From Lepas anatifera (taxonomy: Eukaryota > Arthropoda > Thecostraca > Lepadidae), in assembly GCA_034440635.1 (NCBI GenBank), contig JAOTON010001062.1, positions 118,968 to 182,967 on the forward strand: a stretch of DNA of 64,000 nt. The letters are read 5' to 3'. The notes beneath the pieces are model-generated. The model did no database searches, had not been told where the DNA came from, and saw nothing but the letters and a program-made list of their open reading frames with translations. A program made the translations under genes and the position numbers. This document shows positions 9,812-22,340 of the stretch, piece by piece (position 1 is the stretch's first letter; each line of letters begins with the position of its first letter).

Positions 9812-10935
9812 CTAGTTAATTTGTTTCTTGAACGGGCGGCGTTCGTTAACCCTCGCCCCACCGGGCCATCGATCCCCTAAGGTTTTTCCGGGATAGCAGA
9901 AAACGACGGGGCGCAGCACCGCGTTTGAGGGCTCTACCTCTCACTGCATCATTTTCCCATCATCCCTGAAATTTTTACCCGGGTCACCCAAGGTCAGGTC
10001 ACCAGACGAGGTCAACAAAGGTCACCTCACTTCACCTTTAGAGCTCTGTAAGAGCTACATTTCAAAATCGATCAATTTGAAACTTCCTACACTTCATAAC
10101 CTCCAGGGTCTATAAGGTGTATATCCGGGATTTTTCGATTTCGTGCCCTGAGGTCAGGTCACGAGGCGACCTCTCCCATTGGAAAAGCATGGGGAAAAGT
10201 TGTTTCATGATATAAAAGCCACAAAAATGATTGCAAATACTCAGACTGCTCAGAACAACGTTTTTGGACACCTTTCACGGATCCCAGGGGTCATATTTGC
10301 CCTTTGACTTTTCCAAGTTCATCCAAGGTCACCAGGGGTCAAAAACAGTATTTTGACAATAACTTTTGACCTAATTAAGCTAGAGCGGTGAAACAAACAC
10401 CATCGTGTTTGTCTTGTCACTGGCTTTCATTTGATATACGGCAAGGTCACTTTTTGACCTTTCGTGACCTTAGGTCATATTAGGTCACGAGGTGACCTCT
10501 GAGGTCAAACCACTGGCGGGAGGTCTTTACGTTCCACATAACGGAAAAAGTACTGGCAATTTGCTATCAAATGTACTTTACCAGGCCTCAATAGCTCTAA
10601 TGACGAGAGTTATGCCCAGTTTGCTTAATCATTGCATATTTGAGTGAAAATAGCCGATCTTGACCTAATTTGACCTCTGAGGTCAAACCATTGACCTGAG
10701 CACTAAAACATGAAGTAATTTTTACTGAATTCACGCGAGCTTTTATTGCATTTTGCAGATTTGCGCTAACGCCTATATTTTCGAGTTAGAGGGGGCCATC
10801 ATGGCCCCGGTGGGGCGAAGGTGGCGCCGACCGGTGGGGCGCGGTTAACTTTGGTTGAAGAACTGGGGACGTTCGTTAACTTCGTTGATGAACGGGCGAC
10901 ATTCGTGAACTGTGGTTGAAGAACGGGCGATATTT
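9812..10935 (+). repeat. Short tandem array used as TTAA insertion target
   Basis: Copies of a unit of about 33 bp (GAACGGGCGRCRTTCGTTAACTTTGGTTGA-like) lie on both sides of the element at 9846-10848. The left flank ends GAACGGGCGGCGTTCG and the right flank resumes CTTTGGTTGAAGAAC, so neighbouring units show what the empty site looked like. Confidence 0.65.
9846..10848 (+). mobile_element. TTAA-flanked MITE, family 1 (copy A)
   Basis: Left end TTAACCCTCGCCCCACCGGG, right end CCGGTGGGGCGCGGTTAA, about 1003 bp. Near the right end is a GGCCATCATGGCC palindrome followed by CGAAGGTGGCGCC. The body carries about 19 AGGTCA/TGACCT half-sites by eye. Other copies lie at 47261-52632 (split) and 56869-57892 (reversed). 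TTAA duplication and CCC-type ends suggest a piggyBac-related non-autonomous element. No open frame of note. Confidence 0.85.
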
Positions 10936-13210
10936 GGGCGACACCTTTGTACTGGGATCACACGCCGACGAATCCTACCGCGAATTGGTGATAATTATTA
11001 CGCAGGGGCGGAACCAGCCGATTGGTTTGAAGGGGTGGTGGGCACACCGATGTCTTCGAGCAAAAAAAAGCTGCTGAGACGTGGGCCAGCAGGATTAAGC
11101 TGTTAATGCGATCAGTTTTTCACCTTCAAAGAGGTGCCTCACGAACGGGCAAAACGATTAGTTTACTGAATGACAGGTCTTCCCCCATTCATGGCCTAAA
11201 AATAATTGGTCAGCTTTGCGAGAGGGGGAAAGAGTCTGTTCCCTTTATTTCTTCTCGGGAACATGACCCCCGCCCCTCCCCCTCCCTGGTATTACCCGAC
11301 ATTCGGTTTGCGTGGAGAGAGGGTGGGTGCAGGATTTCTTTTCTAGATGTCTCGGTGGAAAGGCATAGCAGAGGCAGGCTGGACACAGAGGCCTCGTATA
11401 CCGATGGCCCGTGAGCCGCCACGGGTGGTAAAATTGGATGAAAGTCGTGTTTCGATCTATCGTGGGGTGGCAGCTTTCTCTCCGCCGAACTGCTCATATT
11501 CAAAGATGTGCTTTCTTATATCATTCCATCGGTGTTTTTTTCGAGTGGGAGTTTCTTGCAGCATTGGTGTGACCCCTTTGCTATCATATTTTTACTAATG
11601 AACAAGGTGCTTAAAAACCGCACCGAAATTGTGGTGCCGCTGTCATTCCTTATTGTCAATCTGTACGAGTTCAGAGACAAAGAGAGAAAAAACAGACCTG
11701 GGTAAAAGTGCCTTTAAAACGCATCCGACACTATCAAACCCATAACAAGGACGATCCGTTTCTACACATACGTCTATATACACACGATCACGAGCTGGAC
11801 TGGGCAAGTACACCGGGCGGTTTCATGGCTGGTCGTCGGCCGGTATGCCGAGCTCGGCGTCAGTCCACTGGGACGGGTCCGGGTAGTCGTGCTCGCCCTG
11901 CCGACAGGAGGTCGCGTCAGTCATCCACTGAGAACCGTGCCGGTCTCACTGGCATCGGGGCGATGACACGCGCAGGTCATGGGCGCACCACTATAGCCTT
12001 GGAGGCGCCGTCCAGCTGACTACATCACGATAAACTTCGCGCCACACTTCAAAACTAGATAATAGTTATAGACGTGTTAAAGAGGGAAAGGCGTTTTTTA
12101 TGCCAATAGAATTGATCCAACTATTCCTGTTCTAATCCAAACCGGGCGTTGGCAGATCCAGGGGGACGCTTGCACTACCTCCGATCGACCCTAACCCCGC
12201 GATAGGATTTGGCGCCCAACTGATAGCTTTTTCACCCAGCAGTACCCCTCCCTCGTTCGGAGATCCTGGATAGGCCTATGAACCATGGAAGATATAGTGA
12301 TGCATGATGCATTCTTCTGACCGCGATATGCTAATTTTCATTCTCCTCCATCTTCTGCGAAGCAAGCCAGAAAAGGAGAAAAATAAAACGTATACCATCT
12401 CTTTTGAACTGCTGTCGTCTTTTCCCGCTTATTTTTATGCTTGATTTCTTATGTTGACCTTCATTTCTCAAGTCTACCTTCAATTGAAGCCGCCCAGTAC
12501 CCAGGGGCATCACCACGACATTTTTACTGGGGAGGGGGGGCGGACCCCGGACTGGCGATGACCGGGGGAGAATTTTCATCATATTGGCTATCTTTGAAAA
12601 CGTTAACTTCGACACATTTAAGTGGAGCAACGCAGGCAGGTAATATGGATATAATGCAAAAATCTGAGTTTTATAATTTGGGGGAAGTCTAGGGTAGGAT
12701 CCAGACCGAAGCACATAGGCCCAAAATGCCTCCATCCGTGGCCAATATTACTTTTCGTGGAAAACTCCTTCGTAATACCGCAAAATTTCACCCGATTTTT
12801 GGACAAAAAGCTCATTTGACAGATAAGTGAACAGCGCACAAAAGTGGCATTCGACATACAGGTTTTATTTTACATGGCCGTAATCAGTACAGTGAAAAGA
12901 GGGGCATTTGGAGCAACTCAATCCAGCCCAAGATATCCGTAATATATTTTGCAGATTTTTGTCATGGCGCCATGAATTATGGTTAAATTGTAGTTTGAAA
13001 CACTGCAAACGATATACATGTAATCCATAAACAACGATACCGCAATCTTGGTCTGTCATCAATTCATAAGCGTCACTACGAGCAACAAAACGGGAGGCAT
13101 CAGAAATGTGTATTTGAGCTTGGTTGTTCTTTCTAAGCCAGCTTTTTGGTATAATTGTAACACCTTTGCTGCATGGGAATGTTCTATTATAACAGGCATT
13201 TGAGTGATTA
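10936..13210. other. Accessory intergenic DNA, no gene seen
   Basis: Holds fragments of repeat ends, such as a CAGGGGCGGAACCAG hAT-like end near 11003. A CATTTTTACTGGGGAGGGG-like segment near 12510 resembles parts of 25900 and 27340. A CCTCCATCCGTGGCCAATATTA segment near 12727 recurs inverted near 15000. Open frames up to 134 aa show no known domain. Confidence 0.4.
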
Positions 13211-14000
13211 TTAACAACCGCACTGGAGAGGGGTCCGACAATAACGCGGACAGGATGGGGACTGGCAGGCCCCTGAGATATCGGAGACTAAGAGGCTTAA
13301 AAAACGCCGATTGGCGGGGTGAGTGGGAGCTATGGTGATCCACATCATAACTAATTTTCATTGACCTAGGTCTATACTGTCAAGGTCAAACGAGACCATA
13401 AAGGTCAAATATTGGCCATGCTTGGTACCTGTTGGGAAATCTCCCGATTATGCGGGAAAATTGCCGGGAGTAAGCTAAACCCGGACCAGGGTCATAGAGG
13501 ATGTGTCGCAAAGAATATTTCCTTCAATTTTGAGGTCAAGGTCATTCAAAGTCATTGGCCTATGACGTCATAATATGGTATACCTCCCTATAGTGCACAC
13601 TTTACGTAGCACTATAGCAAACCTTGGGCGGGAAATGAGGATTGACCTTTACCTATGATCTTTAACCTTGACCTTTGACCTTGGCTTTACAACTGGATTA
13701 CCTTAACTATGACGTCATAGCATAATATACGTCAGACTGGGTCACGTCAGCTGACCGGAAGCACCGGGGCTAATGACGTTGCAATTGCTTATATGACCTT
13801 GATTTTTACATAGACCTTCACGAGGTGACCTTGACATATCATTCCGTTTATATGGCGCTTGACGTCACCACTCAGTCTCCAATGCAACCAAACTGGTTCG
13901 ACTGCGCAATCGTTGCGATCTCAACATGTATGTCTGGAACGACGAGGAAATTCGATTCCCGATTGGATCCCTAGGACACCTCGGAACACCGGTGGTTACG
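13211..14000 (+). mobile_element. TTAA-ended repeat, family 4 (AGGTCA/TGACGTCA-rich)
   Basis: The left end TTAACAACCGCACTGGAGAGG matches, reversed, the end at 21715. The body has TCAAGGTCA sites (near 13379, 13535 and reversed near 13827) and TGACGTCA palindromes (near 13563, 13709, 13859). The homologous inverted segment at about 20935-21715 fixes the family. The right boundary is not certain. Confidence 0.6.
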
Positions 14001-15305
14001 GCAACCGAGTTCATCTGGATGACCTAGTGACTGGTTTTCACCATACATGGTTTAACTTGTGATATGCAGCAAAACAGGATTCATAGGTATCGGTTTTTTT
14101 GCTGTCTCGGCATTGCTTGAGAGTGCTATAATAAATGTCGGAATCCCGGGGTCACGAGAGGCTTAATCCCGGGATTCGAGCTTTTTGAAAATAGCGGGAT
14201 CCTAATCTCGAGATTAATATACCTAGCAGGCACGTTTCTCATGTAATAAGTGTTTCGCTATCGGCAGTCCCTCTGGGTATTTGGATAACAGTCAACACAG
14301 CAGTCCCTACAAAAATTTAGACGGTTATAGTGTTTGGAAATTGTATAAACAAATTTCAGCATTTCTAGGCATTTCTTATAGTGTTGTTCTCTGATATTTC
14401 ACTCATATGGCTCATTCTTGGTCGGTCCATGCCTCTGTTCGGTAACCCACGGCGTTGCGTTAGCACCGCAGCGGCCTGGTTGGAGCCACAACCTGAGTTA
14501 TTATATGTCATCTGGAGCACGCGGCTGCAAGTCGACGCAAGATATTTCGACTTTTCCTTGTAGAGCTCATCCTGGGGAATCGTTTGATGGTAGTTTTATG
14601 CTGGGCCGATGCTGGCAAAGTTTCAAATCTCCCTCTCTTTGTATTTGTAAATCTAACAGTTTTTTAGATATACAGCATGCTGAGAGAAAGGTCTATGTGA
14701 AAATTATTTTTGCATTATTTTATACCAAAAGCCATCGCAAAGTCTCACACAACAGTGGTATTGTCATACTTTGACCCGTTCTTGCTTTTAAGGTCGATTT
14801 TAAGCATGATGAAACATACGTAGTTTTCGCGGCAGATCTCTGGTCCGCGGGTGGCGCACCCGAGTGCTTACTTCAAGCAACTCTACAAAGACTTCCAGAG
14901 CACGGTTTGTGTTTTCCATGTCTGTTTCAAGTGCAGTGAAGAATTCCCTATCAGCATATCTGCTCAAAAAATGATTTAGAAAAAGTTGCATTTTCGTAAT
15001 ATTGGCCACGGACGGAGGCATTTAGGGTCTAGGTGCGACGGTTGGGGGGGGACAATGGGGCCCAAAATCGTAAAAACATGTTGGTAGAGAAAATCGGAAA
15101 ATGTGGGGGTGTGGGTGTATTGGTGTTTTAGGGCGCTTTCAGCAACTGGGCTATACGCGCCCACCATTACCATGTTTTTCAATTCATAATAATATGCTTA
15201 ATCTAGATCATGCCAGAGTAATAAAGATTATGGGTGTCAAGGTCACTTGCATGGCAAGGATAATGTGCAATGTTGTTTAAGGGGTGACAAGAAATCTGGC
15301 ATTGC

Positions 15306-17450
15306 TTAACAGTGTCTAGGTTTCCCAGCTCCTCCCATCAAACATTTCTGACACGCACCAAGCTGTGCTTGCATCCCATTGTTGAGGAGGTCTCTCGGTT
15401 CGCTCAGGATATCCGAGACCTTTGGGCGGAGATCGGCGAACGAACGTCGTGTTCCCGCCCATGTAGGCCTCCCGGGCTCTAGGTCCAGAATGCCTTCTAT
15501 CACTAACGGCAGAAGGGCGAGGCACATCCTGCCAAACATTTTGGACTTCTCCAAAACTTTCCAACGAGCCAGCTTGCTTGATTTTAATAGGGAACTCTTT
15601 TTGCACCCTTGGTACCCATATTTTCTTCCCCTTCGAGTCTCGGAAAAGAAACTCTGGTTTCTGGTGCTTCCTGGCACCGTGGTGAGGAGACGTCTTTTCG
15701 GAGTCGGAGGTCGGGGAACAGAGCCTCCGTTTTCCGTACGCGACTCTGGGATCACGGAACATGCGTCTGCTATGTTGGAAGGCGTCTGTGTGGGCGGTGG
15801 TGGAGGAGGGTACGGTGGAGGCATAAGCTTGGTGTCACCGTTCGCAGGAGTTGGAAGAAGTGCCACGCTCTGCTCTTTTCGCAAACTGCGTCCTTTAGGT
15901 GGCGCTGAGGCTGAACGTTCAGAACCATGTTTCAGCGGTTTGGCCCGCGCTTTCCGAAGTGAAGCGGGCTGGGCAGCGATTCCAGACTGTGTCTTAATTT
16001 CCTTAGCAGATAAGGTGGACCTTTCTCCTCACTCTCACCCCGGTAGGATCCGTGGTAACCCGTGGTTCAGCGGTGGCTGCTGGTACCTCACCCTCATGCT
16101 CGGAGGTGTCCTTGGAGAGTTCAGTGGTGACGAGAGTGTGACTGTCATCCAGACATGTCTGAATGCACTGATCTGTTGATGTTGTGGTCAGAGTGGAAGG
16201 CAGTGTCGTGTTAGAGGTAGCATCCGAAATCCTGCATCAGTTTCGGTTTGAGTACCCTTGTCCATGGTTTCTGGAGGACTTGGACATCCAGTGTCACCTC
16301 CATCCGCGTGCGAAAGAGCCCACCGATAAGTATGGGAAGTCTCGCAGTGACAGGTGTGAGATATCGCCCATGCTCGTGCCCAAACTTAACAGTGGTTTAG
16401 CTGGCCTTTGTCTCCAGTTAGTGCGTCCCTATACGAACTGGGAGGACGAACCACACCGGTTGCAGCCACTGGAGGTGTTTGAAAACCTGTACCTCGGGAT
16501 GAATTGAAGCCAGGTTGGGATTTGTGGAGCCCTGCTTTCCGGCATCCTGTTGTTCTGACGGAACTTATCTTTCACCTTCTGCCGCTCTGAAGAAAGGTAG
16601 GGCAGGTCCGGCACCAAGCCTCGTGGTCGCCTTCGCAGCCAGCGCATTTGGGCTTACTAGCTTACAAGTTCTCGATCCATGTCCAGGGACTGAGCATTTC
16701 GCACCTTTCTTTCCTTTGCAGGATTTGGCTACGTGGCCATATCGCTGGCAGGAAAGCAACGTGTGGGGTCAGGCACGTATCTACGGACAGCTACATATCT
16801 CCATCCCACGCGAACCCTCTCTGGTAGCTTCTTGTCTCGGAACGCAAGTACGATGGTGTTGGTACCTACCAACTTTCCTTCTCTCTCCTGTTCATCCTCC
16901 TCACACTCACAACTCCTGCTCATTCATACCCTCGAGTATTTCGTCGTCGTCAAACCCTCCAACAGCTCCGTTGAGATGACACCCCTTACCGTATTTTTGT
17001 CGGGTGTAGCCTAACAGTGACTGGGATCGAGTGGTCCGAATCTCTACTTTTATACGTTAGTGACTCAGCGGCGAGAAGATCGGCTGTCTCTGTTTCGGTG
17101 GACATGGTCACTTCGATTTCGGTTTCCGAGATTCGAAGCGCATTAGAAACTGTTCCAAATTTCGACAGAGCCTGGGCGGTTTGAAGGGGTTCATTTTGTA
17201 GCCATTTTCTATCGCTACTAGCAGCACCCGTGCTGACTCGGGGAGGAGGGTAGACTGGTCGGGTTTGTTTCGCGAGACAGTGCATCATCCGAAAAGTTAT
17301 TCACAGCGGCGGTATCAGAAAGCGTGCTTGAGGTGGTCGGTTCAAAGCAGAGGTCAAAATCCGTGAGGTCTGTGCAGTCGAAGTGGGAACCTGAGATAAC
17401 GCCATGAGAGATAAATTTACCTTCGGCCCCCGGGTTACCAGCTGTCAATA
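15306..17450 (-). pseudogene. Degenerate non-LTR retrotransposon ORF1 (gag-like)
   Basis: On the minus strand, conserved gag segments appear in different frames. A Ser/Thr-rich N-terminal part lies at about 17450-16990. A core with LPERVRVGWRYVAVRRYVPD is at about 16830-16770. CCHC zinc-knuckle remnants containing CQRYGHVAKSCKG lie near 16755-16715, and a Pro-rich C-terminal part is at 15884-15306. A frameshift falls inside the first knuckle near 16752 and others separate the remaining blocks, so no full protein is made. Such proteins bind the element's RNA in Jockey/I-like non-LTR elements. No reverse transcriptase was found downstream at 13000-15300. The copy therefore keeps the 5' part and has lost the 3' part, the reverse of the usual 5' truncation. 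Confidence 0.7.
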
Positions 17451-18010
17451 GCTGGGCCCAGGGGCTGGTACAGTGCCTACGGGGGCAGGTGCGCCCGTCT
17501 CAGAGGGGCGAGAGATACTCCGCAACCCCTCAATCAGAACGCACCCACCTCCTTGACGCCATCAGCCCAGTGGGCCGGCAGGGCCATGGGTCGGGACGAA
17601 GCAAAACGCGGCACCCATCACGCAGCGGAGACTGCGGTCCACCAGGCGCGCGCAAAGGCCGGGGTCTCGAAAACGACGGTTTCGAAACCCCGGCCCGCGT
17701 CGCGCCCGGCAAGAACTATCAGTCCCCACCGCGAAGGGCGCCGCGCCGCACGCCGAAACATAATCCCCCTGCCCAGCTGGACCGAGCGACAGTGCCCGTG
17801 ACACTGCCGCGTAGCTAGGCCGCCCGCGGCAGCCTGCGGACGGCTTACCCCGGTTGGATCGAGATATCTGGGCCAAGGGGGCGTGTTGGAGCCCTCGGGA
17901 CTGACCCGCCCGAGGGGGACCTCAACCCCAGGATCCCGTAAACCTCGTCGCCGGGGCTCGAGATAGGCCTCGAGTGGGCGCCTTACACTCATAAAATGCC
18001 GAAGAAGGCA
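17451..18010 (-). other. GC-rich leader region of the non-LTR copy, with hairpin
   Basis: GC-rich sequence directly upstream of the gag remnant on the minus strand, plausibly its 5' untranslated or promoter region. An inverted repeat at about 17661-17699 (GGGGTCTCGAAA pairing with TTTCGAAACCCC, seven-base loop) would form a strong stem. Open frames on both strands here are a consequence of GC content. Confidence 0.45.
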
Positions 18011-19364
18011 AATAACTGTGGGACCAATAACTGAAGCGTAAAAGAGGACAGGAACTAAAAATAATCAACTAAATAAGAAAACAAAAACAAACAGGAGCTA
18101 CATACTGGGAGGTGCGGACAGATCTGACCCGATCAATACGGTTACCGACCGGGTAACGAGGGCCCGTAAGGCAGTCATCAGCATCGCCGCGGACCTCATC
18201 CCAGGCCACCGACGACAGACGCCGACTCTAACCGACCGAAGTCGGAAGAGGCGGCGGCCGTGGGGGCTAAGATGTATCCGCGGCATGCGACTAAGTGCCT
18301 CCAAGGCTGACTGGGGCCCGGGCGCGTGCCCGTTGCCTTTTGGGACGAATCCGGGTGAAGTGCCCTGAGGGGAAATCGGAAAAGGTGGGGGAGGGTTGGG
18401 GGTAAGTGCGCGGTTTGGCCCACCTAGATCAGACAGTGCAACCCTGATTTTCGGACTGGGTATGTACGCTTCCCCCTATTTCGACGCCCATTCCTGTACC
18501 ACTACACTCTCCTGACTGTATCTCTATAACAGGCTTTCCGTCTATTCATACAACTGCCAATAAACGTCCTATGTAGCCTTGAATGTCATCTTTTCATTTT
18601 TTCTATCAAATTGTGAAGCGCCAAGCTGTGCTAGACGCCTTTTCTTCGTCCATGAACAGGGAAAATACGTGCTGCTTTGAAGCAAAAAAAGCGGCGTACC
18701 AACGTGTTAAGGGATACAAGATGGTTATTTGTGGGGCACCCCGCACGAAAGCCACAATGAGCATCAGAAAAAAAATCCAGTGGTTTCTAAAACAATATCA
18801 AACAATTCCACCATGCGTTCTAAAACTGAGAGGATCACTTCCTGAAACTACATCTTTCCCCAGAAGCGACAAACTGGCCAAGCAAATATCATTATTTTTT
18901 GTTTGGTATTTGCCAGAACATATCCTCATGCTATACTAATAATAAATTCATATAGTTTTTAAACAATCACTTTCCCGCATTTAGGAGACGAACTTAGAGC
19001 ACTAGAGCACTGGAACTAGTGTTCCATGACCAGTTACTACAGATCTTCCTCCTAAATTTATCTTGCTGCATGATCGTGTACTATAGAAACATACAAATGA
19101 TAAACGTAGAAAATCTCTTTTCTTCCACTCTGCCCTTTGACCGAGGCATCTTTTGTTTTTAGGCTCCCCTTATCATTTCTCTGAGCCACCCTTCGTCTTG
19201 CTTGAGTTAGGAATAGCTCCAAGTAAGTTGGCATCTTTAAATAAAGCTGGAATGAATGACTTCATTATGTCAGCACCTGTTCGACGCATAAATTTCCAAA
19301 ATGTTTCAAAGCACAAGTTTATAGATATTGTGTTTAGTTTCCTACTGGCTCTATCTGTTTCAGG
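18011..19364. other. Intergenic, no gene seen
   Basis: GC-rich until about 18450, then AT-rich. A 118-aa open frame at 18583-18939 lacks recognisable motifs and has no clear splice partners. Confidence 0.35.
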
Positions 19365-19507
19365 CTGAGATGGCCTACGTGACGTTACGAAATTATTTTT
19401 TCGTAGCCGTGGCTCTGGAAATGGAACGTAGCGTGGCTGAGCGAATCCGTAGCGTACTACGCCAAAATTTTGCGTATCGTAGCGTACTACGAAAAAATTA
19501 CGTCGTA

Positions 19508-22340
19508 GATGGGGCATTCCACGACAAATCGACAAATTGATGGGTTGAAATAACACCCTGATATCTCAGATTGTCATGAAAATTTGGGAGTAGCGTTCTC
19601 AGTGGCGCTGAAAATGACTGGTATTTTTAGTCACGTCCGGATAATCGTTTCAGAGTTATAGCCTCGGGCAATCCAGCATCGGACGCATGCATCGGACTTT
19701 TCGCTTGAGTTTCTAGACATTTAAATTAAAGGTGTTCTTTCAAGAGGTTACATAAAAATAATAACAAAAGTCTGAACAAAACAAATATGTAAGTTTAATT
19801 ATACTAATTGGCACGAATATGTATAAACTCTAATTCCAAACTTTTGCGAAGATAAGCATACATATTTCCTATCTTTCTATTGACTAAAAAGAAGTTCATG
19901 TGAAAGAGCATTAAACTACATATAACGCCAATAAAAAGAATGGAGGCTGCAGAGCAAAATCAGTAACGAGCACCGCAGACCAAGCCCAACACCGTCGCCG
20001 GCCGCTCAGCCTGCAGTCGGCACGCCGCATAAACGCGTCCGGTTGGAAGTGGGGTAACGGGGAGGGGAGAACTGAGCAAGACTGTGCTTCGGTGACATTG
20101 CGAATGAAAGATAACTAGAAGTGGTGTGGGGGCTACTATTGCTAACACAAAAATTTGAGCCGTTCCGAAAAAACTGAAAGTATTATTGGAACATTCGGAA
20201 CCATTCCGACACTCTGGTGCATTTGGTGGAAAATGTAGTGGGAGGATTATGCGTCAGAAGCTGATTATTACTGTTGTCTTAAGGCTTGTTTTAGACAGTT
20301 TTCTTTTTCTACCCATACCCTAAAAAGTTGCAGGTATCCCAGTTCAATTTATATTAGAAAACACACATCACAAACAAAAAGCCACATAACGTCCACCCCA
20401 ACAACTAACTTTCGAACATATAAGATTAAGACATGCTGCTTTATTTAAGATCTGACCCACGGATCGGAAGAACGACTCCATCACATGGTGCCATTGAACT
20501 TCACAGATTCAATTTGAAACTCGAACTTCTGTCCCTCATCATTCGAGAGCTCATGGACAATAACGGTCTTCGAATTAACCGGTACGAACTTGTGAATCAT
20601 CAATGTTCCTTTTCTCGCGACTGCTTTATTGAAGCGCTTTCTGACCTCAGTAGCTAATTTGAGTACTTTTTGTTGAAGCATTATGGGTAGAGATCGAGGC
20701 TAGCAATGGAACACTGCTTTCCGTGTCCCCTTCTAACCATGTTTGCTGAGATCGCAAGGGGATGGGTAACCCTCCTGCCAGTAAAGGTGGCCCGGGGCCT
20801 CATACCAGCGCGTGTTAAAAAGCACACTAGAGCAGAGCCTCGGAGGCCCCCACCTACTTTTTCTAGGTGGCCGGAGAACCTTTCGTGGCCAAAAAACGCT
20901 ATTTCGCTACTTTTGAGAATATTCAATAGCACGTTGATTGGTCAAATAACCTTGAAAATCTGCCCCAATTTTGTAATTGTAGGCTTTCAAAATCAAACCC
21001 TTTATTTTGAGATCGCTGCAATCGCACGGTTGCACCAGTTTGCGTGCATCAAAGACCAACTGGCAACGTTATAGCGCCACATAAAACGAGATTATATGTA
21101 AATTTCATCCCTCATGAAGGTCAAGGTCACATTTCAAGGCCATACCAGCATTTTAAGTCATTGGTACGGTGCTTCCGTTCGCATGGCGTTACCCAGTATG
21201 ACGTATATTAAGCTACGACGTCATAGTTAAGATAAATCAATGTAAAGGTCAAGGTCACAGGTCAAATTAATATGTTATGGGTAGAGGTCAATGCTCATTT
21301 CCCGTCCAACGTTTGCTATGGTGTAAATAAGGGGAATATGTCATATTGTGACGTCATATAGGTCAATGACATTGAATGACCTTAGCCCCAAAATTTAGGT
21401 TTACAATTCTTGGGATGTTCTCACTATGACCTTGCTCTGTGTTTAGTGCATTCTGGACTTCTTTTCGCTTAATCATGGCATTTCCGGATGAAAACCCAGC
21501 ACGGCTAATACTTGACCTTTATGACCTCGTTTGAAATTGACGATACTGACCTAGGTCAATTAAGATCAGTCATAATATAGATTTCAATAGTTCCCATCCA
21601 GTCCCCAACCGAATTTTTTCTAAGCCTCCTAGTTTCCGAGAGCTCAGGGGCCTACCAGACCCCTCCCCCCTCCAGTACCCGTAAATGTCGGACGCCTCTC
21701 CATTGCAAGTGTTAACGAATGGGACATTGATTACAATTTATTGTTTTAAATACATCCTTACCCTCATTACCGACCAATTCCACCATTGATACCTTTTTCG
21801 TGACCAGCGACGTTTGATAGTTGCAGCGACGGTGGGCCGCGCTGGCGCACGAACCTCTCAAAAGAGGGGATCGGGACGTTTGGGAGCTCAGATCTCGCTT
21901 TCCGTTAAAGTCTCCATTCTTTGTATTACTGAATCTTATAGAGATAAGTATAAAGAGTAATGTGAGCTTCAAAAAGTTTAAAATAAGTCATAGGGAAATA
22001 GTTTTATAGATTTTGAAAAAATTGAAGAATGTATAATATATTTAAAATTTAATTTTTTGAATTATATATCTTATGAGCCAGAATTCGTAATTCGTCCTTA
22101 AGATACTAAGAGCAAGTTTTCATGACATTTGCAGAAACATACAGGTAAAAGTACGTCTTTAAACAAGACATGCATGTGGGTATGGTCAAAATGCCTGAGG
22201 CTATAATTTTCAAACCGTACGTCAGGGAGGAAAATTAAAAGTATATCGTTATCAGCTATAAATAGCTTCTGACAAAAAAACACCAAAATCTGCTACATGA
22301 GGGTGTTATAGTCTTGTCGATTTACCACGGAATGCCCCAT
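19508..22340 (+). mobile_element. Nested inverted-terminal-repeat element
   Basis: Left ATGGGGCATTCCACGACAAA and right (reversed) ATGGGGCATTCCGTGGTAAA, both followed by TCGACAA and then AACACCCT. The pair lies inside the hAT-like element. No target duplication was identified and no coding capacity was seen. Confidence 0.55.
20935..21715 (-). mobile_element. TTAA-ended repeat, family 4 (inverted copy)
   Basis: The homology to 13211-14000 runs on the opposite strand and ends at TTAA 21712-21715 next to CTCTCCATTGCAAGTG. It carries AGGTCAAGGTCAC twice (near 21117, 21246) and TGACGTCA near 21351. A separate TTAA end with TTAACACGCG and a GCCACCTTTAC motif lies at 20818 and points the other way. 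Confidence 0.6.
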
